Source: Cordilura impudica
Lineage: Eukaryota > Arthropoda > Insecta > Diptera > Scathophagidae
NCBI GenBank assembly: GCA_963682025.1
Contig: OY821519.1
Location: 13,095,668-13,159,667, forward strand
Reading direction: 5' to 3'
Length of the DNA stretch: 64,000 nucleotides
The first letter of the stretch is position 1, and each line of letters begins with the position of its first letter. Under the pieces are notes generated by a model. It had not been told where the DNA came from. It was given only the letters and a program-made list of their open reading frames with translations, and did not search any database. The position numbers were made by a program, and so were the translations under genes. Below, piece after piece: positions 26,101-38,100 of the stretch.

Positions 26101-29100
26101 CGTGGGAATTTGCTGTTTGTCGACGAGTTGAGAAAACAGATCAAAAAATGTTCTCCATGTGACATAATCCCCATTGAATTGTGGGATAGTTACTTTAGGC
26201 AGCGGTAGCACGCTGTTTTGTTCATATTGGGTTCTTCGTTCTGGAGCAATATTTGATGACATCTTAAAGTTTTTGATGATTAATGTTTCCAGATTGGTGT
26301 ACGAATCCATGTCATATCCTTCTCTAAGTGGATCAGGATTGTTTTCCCAAATTGGGAAATGCCAATTTTGGATTTGCTCCCACAGTTTTGCCTTCAGAGT
26401 CATATTTGTTGCTGTCGGGTCCATGGCGAATAATCGTTTCAGTGATCCTATCATCACATTTTGTGCTGTTGTGTCGCTGCTGTTCGATATTGTCCTGCTA
26501 GGAGCAACGTGGTATTGATTTGTTTCCACTGCCGGCCCATTCAGGGTTTCCATCATGGCTATTTCCAAATTTTCTCGGTATTTATATGTGAGTTCCGATA
26601 TTTTTTCGTAATACTTCTCAGTGAAATATTTGTGGCCGGTAGGTGGGCTTTCGAGACACCGTATTTTGCTGTCGGTGGTTTCGAAATCAGACCATGCCGT
26701 ATCTAATCTCCTGAGTCGTTCCTCATAGTACTGGACCTCTTTCTGGAAGCTGAGTCCTTTTTTACGTTGCGAATTATGCCTTCAATTAAATCACCCGTTG
26801 TCTTTTGAGACGCTATGAGTTGATCGAACAAAGCCATATTCGAGTCCTTTTGATCATTTGCCATTTTTAGGATGATCGGTGTGTACGTGACGATTAGAAA
26901 GCCGCTGTCCTATGTTTCGAATCAGGATATTGCCTGAAGGTCAATTTCTTGACGTAAAAATGGAGATTGCCAATTCTTGTGAGGCCTGCTAGTGCCAATT
27001 TTGTGACACGTTTACAGAATTCGAGGACACCAATGTTAATGTAGTGCCTGATGAATGGACTGCGCGTGCAAAGGTGATTTAGAGCATTCAGGGTTCCTTA
27101 CCACTGGTGGGGGGAAACGTCTAATCACGGCGGGGTCACCAGAAATGTTAATGAAAGGCTGTTTTGCCGATTAATTAACTGTCGTTGAATACATTGTCCA
27201 AGCGAATGCACCAGGATAAGGAATTAATTGGAAGGCTGTTTTGCCGATTGAATTGTTTTAGTTTTTATTGTTTATTATCAAGGCGATACACCAAGATAAT
27301 GTAAAAGTTAACGCAAGCACTTGAAACTTGGTTAGCCGTGGAAGTGAAGAAATGAACACAACAATGGTTTTAATGTTTCTCACAATTTTTATTGATTTGA
27401 TTGACTCTTAAATACTAAATTATTGCTGATTTACACTTTTATAGAATATGTACACACACATGTACATCTAAAAGAAATTCTTTGCGAAGATTGAACAGCT
27501 ACATTGGAAAACAAAATATTACATATATTTCTATCTCGCCTTTTGGCTACATTGGAAAGCAACCAATTACAAAAATTTCCATTTAATCTTTTTCACTGTA
27601 TAAGTGAGTTGTAAATTTGAAAAAAGATCTTTTTGCAATTGTGCAAACCCAATAACTTCTTGAAGCCCAAAGATGAAGACAAGCTTTTTTAAGAGAAGCG
27701 GATATGCCTGAATCTACTCAAGTGCGTCTAGAAATCCAGCGGCTAAGACAAGCTGAGTCGAGAGAATGTGAAACTCTTGAAACGACTTACGAACGTCTTC
27801 AGGCCCAATGGATAAGACAAGCTGAGCCTAGGGAATCTGAAACTCCTGAGGCCCAACGGATAAGACAAGCTGAGCTCAGGGAATGTGAAACTCCTGAAAT
27901 GAGACAACAACGTCTTGAGACCAAACGGATAAGACAAGCTGACTCCAGGGAATGCGAAACTCCTGAAACGACTGTAATACCCCTACCAGAAAACTTTTGT
28001 AAGTGGGTTTCTTCATTGCAAGAAATGGTACAAAAAGTTTTTCCTAACATAACGTACATAAGAGGACAAGCTCTTACGGTAGCAGGTATCAAATTAGAAT
28101 CTCCCTGTTTTTCTCACAGACAATTATATGTCGCCTGCTCCAAAGTTAGGAGCCAGCACAATCTTTCCGTGTTTGCATCAGAAGGAACAACCAGAAATGT
28201 TGTATATCCCAAAGCTCCAGAATAACTAAAGTTTATAACTTTTAGACATCATACACTCAAAATAGTCCATGCATAAACATAGTTTGTTGTAATTTTAAGC
28301 AGGCGCTAAATTCTTAGTCCCCAATGAATAAATTCCACGAAAAAATTAACTTATTCCCTGAAAAATTGGGGAATAACTTCACGGTGAACAAGTCCCCAAA
28401 TTTTAAAATAAAGGTCCCCAAAAGAAATGAATAAATTCCCCATACTGCTCTCAATATCTGTCCTGCAATAAACGTATTTAAAATCTGTATTCTTTTCAAT
28501 AGCATCATTTCGGTGTGCGGAAGTGGCGCGCGGACTCGGACTCGGACACGACGTGACGCTCCGCGATGCGCTCGCGGAACACAGCTTAGCTGAAATATCC
28601 GAACGAACTGAAAAATATATTTTGGCTATTAAAATAAGTTGACGACAACAAACGCGCAGACGCGATGCGCTTTCGGAACACAGCTCAGTTTCGCAGCATT
28701 TTTGCTGTAGCGTTTTATAAAAAAACTTCTTAATTAAAAAATCAAAAAATTTTAAATTGAAATAAAATATGAATTTACTCCCCAAAAAACGTACTTTTTC
28801 ATCATGAACAAATTCCCTAATCCTATACAAATTTTTGGGGAGAATGTTATTTTTTTTTGAAGAATCGTTCATTGGGGACTAAGTACTCAGCGCCTGGTAA
28901 GCATAGTGAACCATTTTTCAGGTCAAAGGCCTTTAGATCCCGGGCAAGATCGGTAGGTGAGTAGGTAGCGTGCTCGCCTATCATGCGGGGGTCGTGGGTT
29001 CGATTCCCACCAGAGGCTTTGGTCTGTCGCTGCAAAAAAAAAAAAACTAGCCAAATTAGAATCTGCAGACAAGCCACTCGGCTTCGCGGAACTAGGCTTA

Positions 29101-32100
29101 AAAGAAAATAAATGAGATCGGTAAATTCGTTGCACCGAATACCAGAGTGTCCAGGAACCCAAATTAATTTAATGTTTGGTTGTTTATGTATACGAATATT
29201 TCATATTTGATAAATGTAGAAATTTGTATTATTGTTGTTTAAAAGGGAATGTAGCGTTGCTGATGAGTCAGAGCAGATGGCAAATTTACCCCTATATTGG
29301 GATGCGTATTTGTACCCTCATATATAGCAATTAGTTCAGCAGAGTATATTGTACTGAAGTCTGGTAAGATTACACTGTCCTCCTGTATTACAATAAAAGA
29401 GGTAAGGTTAACTGTAAAAAGAAGACTACGTCTTTCTTATATAGATTATTTTTCAATTCATTAAATATCAGACAGTATTGTTTGGGACTAAACGTTGACT
29501 TGGTGAAGTAGTGGAGAGATATATTAATGGTATGATCTTTTAGGAGCCAAGGAGGATTTATGTTGTACTTGTGTTTAATTGTTTCCAAAGGAAGGCATAA
29601 TTTCTTGCAATTTTGTATTGCACGATAGATTGCTGATGGTATTTTTGGGATTCTTTTGGTATTATTGCATTTCTGTACGAGCTGATATATGGGGGTGTTG
29701 TTGTTCATGATTAGACTTTTCAAAAGTTTTTGTTATAGCGGTTTGCGTTTCTCTTGGTAATATGTTTGATTCAAAAAGCATATTGTTTATAGGCGTTAAG
29801 CGAAATGCTCCTAAACCTAGTCTCACTGCGGTATTAATAATGGTTTTAAGTTTACGTAATTGAAAATTAGGTGTATGTCCGAAAATTTCTAAAGCGTAGT
29901 ATGTACTGCAGTTCAATTCGGGATTAGATAAACATTTAATTATCTTGAGTCTGCTTGCTAAAGAAGAGGCTATGAAATCTATGTGACTGTTCCATCTGTA
30001 TCTTGTACTTATGTATATGGAGGCCTAGTATCCTCAAGCATTCAACTTGAGTTAAAGTTGAACTAATGGTACATTTGCATTTTTGTTTTCTGCGAATATG
30101 AATTGATTTACATTTAGCAATAGAAAGTGTAGCACCTGAGATTTTAGAGCAGTTTTCGATATCATCAAACAGATGATTTAGGTTAATTGTCGGATTCCTT
30201 TTCCTTTCTGATTTTAGGATTAAATTAAAAACATCCGCGTAAGCAATAAAATCAATGTCTCTGTGCAATGACATTATGGAACATAGTTTGTTATAGGCGA
30301 TTAGGAAGAGAATTGCCGACAGGGGTGATGCCTGTGATATGCCATTCTGCAGTGGTTTTGGGAATGAATATTGATTTCCTATACGTGTTATTATTTTTCT
30401 ATTGTTCATGAAGTTTTTAATATAATTTATAATAAATGGGCCCAATTTCCATGAATTAAGTTGAACGATGATGGCCTGAATACTATTCTATCGAAAGCTT
30501 TTTTAAAATCGAGTGCAATTATTGAAATATGTTTGTGTGCCGATAAGCTTTCTGAGAGCAATGGATCAACTGCACATTTTCCTCGTCGGAAGCCGAATTT
30601 TCATCTGTCTAAGAGTTTATGTGTTTGTACATACCACCATAGCCTATTGGCTACAATTTTATCAAGAACTTTTGAAATGCAAGAGTTAAGAGAAATGGGT
30701 TGGTATGATTCAAAATAACTTTCTTTTTTATTGCTGAAATAGTTTTTTATTTTTATTCTTTATATCTAATTTAACTACGACCGAATGATCTATTGTACTA
30801 CACTCTCCTAATATTTTGTCCCTATATGTAAGAGCTCATCCAACTCTGAAGCCCTCAGATATTCGAGGATGTTGGTTGGTTCTATTAATTTTTTTTCGCT
30901 ACCTAGTATTTGGAATGAACCCAGGCGATTTTTTCTTTTATGCATTAACGCTCCACAGTCCCCAAGTATGAGCTCTGGTGATTCGGCTTCCTCATCACAG
31001 AATCTGCACATGGGGTTTGCTACAATTCCTAACATGTTCAGATGTTCTTTGAGCCTACAGTGACAAGTTAAAATCCCGGTTAGTATTCTTAGTCCGTTCT
31101 TTGATAACCCGATACATGACTCAAATCTCTTAATGCTGTAGTTACCCAACAAGAGTTTGAATTGCCTTAAGCCTAAGTGGCTCGAAAAAATTTTCATATT
31201 CTCATGTTCTCTGAGTATGCCTTCCTATAATCCTTTTCCTATTCCACAAAACTGTTCTAGCCCTAATAATTTTGTGGAAGTTCCCCTTCTGGCGAGAATC
31301 CCAGACCCCGGGACCCAACAAAGGCTGACTTTATTGCGTTTGCCAAGCTCATTTAGTTTCTGTAGACAGTCACATACTAACTTAGAGTCCACTTCATAGG
31401 AGCTTAGTGCCCGCATAGCAGCTTGATAATATGCCCATGTCCCGTCTTTTGTACCTCCTATTTAAGTTGATTTGTAAACATTTATCGATGGCATAAATTT
31501 CTGCTGGGAAAATATTTGTGTGTATTCCCATTGACTTGAAGTATTTGGTTCTAGGCCCGAAGACTCCCGTCCCTGCACCACTTTCGGTTTTTGACCCGTC
31601 TGTGTATGATTTGATTGTATCGTCTTTTAGTAAATATGCTGTACTTAAACCGCTCCATTATTTCTTATTGCTAAGCTTTGTAACAAAGTATTTCTTGAAA
31701 TCGCATTTCTTCGCAGTCCAGTCCATGGGACAATTTAGGAGGAAGAAATTATTAACTTGACTTATTCGGTTCCATTGCTCTTCATAAAGTCTTTCTTCTC
31801 CACTTTGGGCATGAACACCACTTTTGCCCTCCTCCACGCTTCTGGTATATACCCCAAGGCCAAGCTGCTAGCCCCGATATTTATTAGGAATGGTAATAAT
31901 TCCTTAAAAGGGCAGGAAAAATACCATCTATTCCAGTGGACTTATACGGTTGAAAGGTAATTAAAGGCCATTCTAGTCTTTCCTTAGAACAAATTTCGGC
32001 TGCTATCTGCCTGCTTTCCTGACTAGGGTTTCTTGGTCTGCTACTCGACCGTTCGTTGTCTTCTGTTACACTTCCTGGAAAGTGTGTCTTTAAAAACCAC

Positions 32101-35100
32101 TCGGCCCTTTCTCGGCCGTTCTTAGTATAATACCATCCTCTTTCTTAAGTGACATTGTCGTTTCTGGCCCACATTTCGTGAAGGCCTTGCTGGAAGAGAT
32201 TCTATATTCTCACAGAAATTTCTAAAGATAGTACGTTAAGCTTTCCTAATTTCTTTATTATACTCAGTTAGTTTGGCTTAATAATGCTTCCACTGCCCGT
32301 TCCGCTTTGCCCCATTGCCGATCCTACGAACTTCGGTTCTGAGCGTAGAGAGATTATTGTTCCACCACACTTAGTCCCTCTCCTTGCCCCTTGGTTTCTG
32401 GGGTAGCTACAATAATAGAGCCCCATTTAGTTGGGTTACACTGTCATCGAGCTCATACTGATTTCGTATGCGTTTGCTCAATGTTATGTATTGAAGATTG
32501 TGGCCTAGGATTTTATTGTACTCCCCTCAATTAGTTATTCTGGGATTTCTATTATCTTATAATCCGATAATGAACCTTCATCGGACACTCTCCAAGTTCT
32601 TGTAATCCTAGCTAAGCTTGGATTGGCTACTGTAACTCTTGTGATGAATGTAGTTCTATTCCCCTCATTCAGTATTTCTAGGTTAGATGCTACCAGGTAT
32701 TCTATAGGTATTCACCCCAATAGTTTGTATCATTGCTGCCCCATGTTGTATTGTATACGTTGGCATCACATCCCAGTATAAGCTCTAGATTTTGCTTTCC
32801 ACAGAAGGCCAATAGCTGACGTACCTCTGCCGGCAGTGGTGAAGCTTCATCGCCGGGAAAATACGCTGATGCAGGCCCTCTAATACGAATTAAGGACATG
32901 AGAATTTAATTGCAAGAGAGTTTAAAAATGTGCAAAAATTCTACCTTAAGAGTCGTTAACAAACTTAAACTAAAAATATGTGCTCGAACTGTTTCCCGAC
33001 GAGCAATTGGATGTTCTCATCCTGTGATCAAAAAAAAATCGTCTGGCTCGAATAAATTTACCTACAAAAATGCATGAACTGGTCAAGACAGAATTGGAAT
33101 ACTGTTCTCTTTTCAGATGAGTCCAAGTTTAATTTAAGAGGCCACGATGGAAGAACGTTTGTATGACGACCCAAGGAAAAAAGACTAGACCCAAAATATA
33201 CAAATAAAACTGTTAAGTTTGGCGTTGACAATATTATTCATGTAGTAAAAGATACTCTAACTGGAATTGGATGAACGCACATTCTAAATGACGTAATGTA
33301 TCCATATGCGAAAGATAATATGTGGCTGCAGTTAGTCTTTTGGAATGGGTAGCCCAATCACTAGCTCTTCCATGGGAAAATGTAGATTGAAAAATATGGA
33401 CACGAAATTACACAAACAAGACAAATCTCATAGAGACAGTTCGTTCAGAGTGACAAAAAATTTCAATTGACTTCATCAACAATTTAATTGTTTTCATGGC
33501 CATCCATCCAAATATTGAAACCAAAAATAGAGAGAAAGTTTTCAATTGTTGTAAAGTAGGAGTTTCCATTGTTTTTTCAACAACATAAAAATCAATACTT
33601 TTAAGTTTTGTTATTTTTTTCTAAAATTAAGTTATCTATAATATGTATAGGCTAGGCGAATTCTTGTGACTGATGTTTTGTTCTACCGTTTTATCCCGAT
33701 TTTGACCAAACGTATATTATTTGAAAGGTATTTCTTTTCAGCCGTTTTACAGATTTACAGATTTTTAAATGTTTTCCTTTATTTTGAGTAAATTGCATTT
33801 AAAGTTGCTACTAACACATACATAAAATTATACAATGCTAGTGTGTGTTTATTAAATTTGTTGTTGTGTTTGTAATAAAAATGAGTTTGTTTTTTGTGTT
33901 GATTTGTGAATTGGCTATAATTGATTAGCGTACTTTTAGGGTCTTTATCTAATGAAAAAATAAAATTTCCTAGAATTTGCGCTCGAATTTCGAGGCGGGA
34001 ATCTGCTAGTTATACCCTATACCACTATGTGGTTTGGGTATAATGACTTTGTGCTGCTGTTTGTAACAACCAAAAATATTTGACCTAGACCCATCTTTAA
34101 TTATACCGATCGAATCAGAATCACTTTCTGAGTTGATTTAACAATGTCCGTCCGTCCGTCCGTCCGTCCGTCCGTCCGTCCGTCCGTCTATGTGTCCATG
34201 TAAAGCTTGTAATCAAACTGCAGGTCGCAAATATAAATATATTTTGATGAAATTTGGTATATAAGCTTTTATCGGCCATGGGATGAACGCTATTGAAATT
34301 GGTGAGAATCGGTCCATGTTCAGACCTAGCCCCCATACAAATTACCCCTATGAAATCGACATAAATTGCCATAAGATCCAAATTTCATATAGATCTTACT
34401 TAGATTGGGTTTTATATGCATTCATTACGTCCATTTATGAGTAGTCCAAAAATGATCCCTTTGGCCCCATATAGAGCTGCTTCCCGATCTTCACTTAAAT
34501 CTATTAAAAAACAAAAATATTGCACTGATTCTTCTCAGATTTTGTTTGTATATATTTTTGCAAAATACAAGAGACTTTACCAAACATGATCAGGATCGGT
34601 CCATTTTTGGACCTGGTTTCCATATAGATATAGCATCCGATATGAACTTTTTCATATCTGCAGCCAAAAAAATTAATAAAAATCAGACTCAAATTTGGTT
34701 TTTGCTTATTTTCTATGTCCAGTTAGTTGGACCTAAGAGATAGGGCATGGTATAGGGTATCATATAGTCGGTCTAGACCGACTATAATTTTCTTACTTGT
34801 TTTATATTAATATGTTTTCTTTACTAAATAAATAAAACATACAATTTTTTAATTAATAAAAGAATTTTTACTTTTATGATAAAACTTTTTGGTATTGACC
34901 CTTCAAGCCATCAAAAATACATTTTGTTAAAAGTTTCCATTGGATTGTCATTCACAGTATTTGAGTTGGACTAATGTCCAATCATGACTCAATTTGACTA
35001 TAAATCACATGATGATCCTATAATACCAGTTCCCGCACAGCAGCGATATTTTCTGGTACAACACCTGTTTTTGGAGGATCTTCAAGAAATTCGTTCTTAA

Positions 35101-38100
35101 TCGAACGACAACTTCGATTACATTTTGGTGCTAATTCAGCACCAAAAGTCAAAGCGAGTTGATAGACATGCTGCTCTTGAGTTAATCCACGTAGAAACTC
35201 AAAAAGAAAATCATCGCAAGAAAATTATCTCGTTTTAATTAAATACTGGCAGATTCCAGCCCTCGAAATTCGAGTGCAAATTCTAGGAAATTTTATTTTT
35301 TCATTAAATAAGGACCATAAAAGTATGCTAATCAATTATAGCCAATTCACAAATCAACACAAAAAAAAACAAGTAAGAAAATTATAGTCGGTCTAGACCG
35401 ACTATACGATACCCTATACCATGCGTTTAGAGACCCTATCTCTTAGGCCCAACTAACTGGACATAGAAAATAAGCAAAAACCAAATTTGAGTGGGATTTT
35501 TATTAATTTTTTTGGCTGCAGATATGAAAAAGTTCATATCGGATGATATATCTATATAGGGACTTGGTCCAAAAATGGACCGATCCTGATCATATTTGGT
35601 AAAGTCTCTTGTATTTTTCAAAAACATATACAAACAAAATTTGAGAAGAATCAGTGCAATATTTTTGTTTTTTAATAGATTTAAGTGAAGATCGGGAAGC
35701 AGCTCTATATGGGGTCAAAGGGATCATTTTTGGACTACTCATTAATGGATGTAATGAACGCATACAAACCCAATTTGAGTAAGATCTATATGACAATTTG
35801 GATCTTATGGCAATTTATGTCGATTTCATATGGGTAATTTGTATGGGAGCTAGGTCTGAACATGGACCGATTCTCACCAATTTCAATAGCGTTCATCCCA
35901 TGGCCGATAAAAGCTTACGTACCAAATTTCATCAAAATATATTCATATTTGCGACCTGCAGTTTGATTACAAGGTTTACATGGACACACAGACGGACGGA
36001 CGGACGGACGGACGGACATTGTTAAATCAACTCAGAAAGTGATTCTGATTCGATCGGTATAATTAAAGATGGGTCTAGGTCAAATATTTTTGGTTGTTAC
36101 AAACAGCAGCACAAAGTCATTATACCCAAACCACATAGTGGTATAGGGTATAACAAGTAAGAAAATTATAGTCGGTCTAGACCGACCATACGATACCCTA
36201 TACCATGGTTTAGGAACCCTATCTCTTCGGTCCTACTAACTGGATATGGAAAGTAAGCAAAAACCAAATTTGAGAGGCATTGTTATTAATTTTTTTGGCT
36301 GCAGATATGAAAAAATTCATATCGGGTGTTATATTTATATGTGGACTAGGTCAAAAAATGGACCAATCCTGACCATATTTGGTAAAGTCACTTATATTTT
36401 GAAAAAATATATACAAACCAAATTTGAGAAAAATCTGTGCAATATTTTTGTTTTTTGATAGATTTAAGTGAAGATCGGGAAGCAGCTCTATATGGGGCCT
36501 ATGACTAAGAATTGTCCAATAGGAATTATTTTTGGACTACTGATTAATGGATACAATAAACATATATAAACCCAATTTTACTAAGATCTATATGATAATT
36601 TGGATCTTATGGCAATTCATGTCGATTTCATAGGGGTCATTTGTATGGGGACTAGGTCTGAACATGGACCGATTTTCAATAGCGTTCATCCTCTGGCCGA
36701 TAAAAGCTTATATACAAAATGTCATCAAAATATATTCATATTTGCGATCTGTAGTTTCATTACAAGGTTTACATGGACACACAGACGGACGGACATCGCT
36801 AAAACGACTCAAAACGTGATTCTGAGCCGATCGGTATAATAAAAGATGGGTATGGTCAAATATTTTTTGGTAGTTACAAACAGCAGCACAAAGTCATTAT
36901 ACCCAAATCATATAGTGTTATAGGGTATATTACAAACACATTAACAAATTTATGAAACACACACACACAGTGTTATATTTTATAATTTTATGTATATGTT
37001 AGTAGCAATTTTAAATGCAGTTTACTCCAAAAAAAATTAAAAATTTAAAAATCTGTAAATCTGGTGGGCAGCTAAAAAGAAATACCTTTCAAATGAGGCA
37101 TGTGTGGTCAAAATAGGATTAAAACTGACACAGTAGCATCGGTAACAAGAAATGGCCTTGACTATTAAATATTATAGATTTTTAGTCCTGACATGAATGT
37201 TTCCAAACTCTGTAAATATCTCAAATAGCACTCATATGATAAAGCATTCTGAGCACGAATTCCATTCAAAACATTAAACTTTATGATGATGTTGTCCGTT
37301 AGTGATATGTCACTACCGGTGTTGCCGTTTCCTATCTAAGAGGAAAAATCAATTTTTTTTTTTTTGTTTTGTGTTATTTTTTTTTTTTTTGCGAATAGGA
37401 TTTAATTATTATTATTTTAAATAAACCCTTGAATATGAGATTGAGCTGTTAAAAAAATACATTGCTTATTTTCTTTATTTTTCTAAAACATATCCAAGTT
37501 AAACGTCCTCTAATATGGCAAAAAAATCTAAATTTTATTGTCATTTTAATTTTCCTAGCAAACAAAATATTACTACTCATAAAAAAATCCCTGATGTTTA
37601 TCACGCTTTCGTTTTTTATTTGAAGAATACTAAACTATAGTGACACACATACAAGCACACAAATAAACTAAACATATGATAAAAAAAAAAAACGCATGTC
37701 AGAATTGCTCGCCTAGTGCAAAGCAGTCCACAACAACATTAGAAAAAAAATGTATGCATAATACATTTTAAATGCATACGTCGTCAGAGCATACCACTAA
37801 CTACACTCATTTACATTAAAGTAAGCGTATGCGTTTGTGTAAGTGCACTGTTTGTTTGAGACCATTCCTTTAACATAAACACCAATGACTACCACTACTA
37901 CTACTACAACAAATATAACAAATGCTCGTACACTGTTAGTACGATGACTACGGCCATATGGAGTGTAGTTGAAATATTGTGCAGTTTTTTATATTCATTT
38001 CTCAAACAATAAAAGGACATGCCACTTGCGGCTACAAAATGCTGCTGGTTTGTAATCTATGTTAAACATTTTATGAATAAATAATAACAACGTATAATGC

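Larger units (their letters stand above)
35246..37178 (-). mobile_element. Helitron-like family B copy B7, split by two family A copies
   Basis: The two parts 35246-35368 and 36930-37178 together make one family B copy (3' tetramer mutated to CCAG at 35246-35249; 5' A|TCTATAATATTTAATAG at 37178). Between them lie family A copies A5 and A6 in tandem. About 14 bp of B are missing at the insertion point. Confidence 0.8.

Noticed and set aside
28351..28872. 174-codon minus-strand open frame
   Set aside because: It is confined to a 597-bp inverted-repeat element and lacks motifs. Openness follows from composition of the GC-rich core.
28930..29046. A real tRNA gene
   Set aside because: The T-arm and B box are good, but no 7-bp acceptor stem pairs, and an A-run follows, so a tRNA-derived SINE fits better. 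The minus-strand frame reading [14 protein letters not shown] is a common artefact of such sequences.
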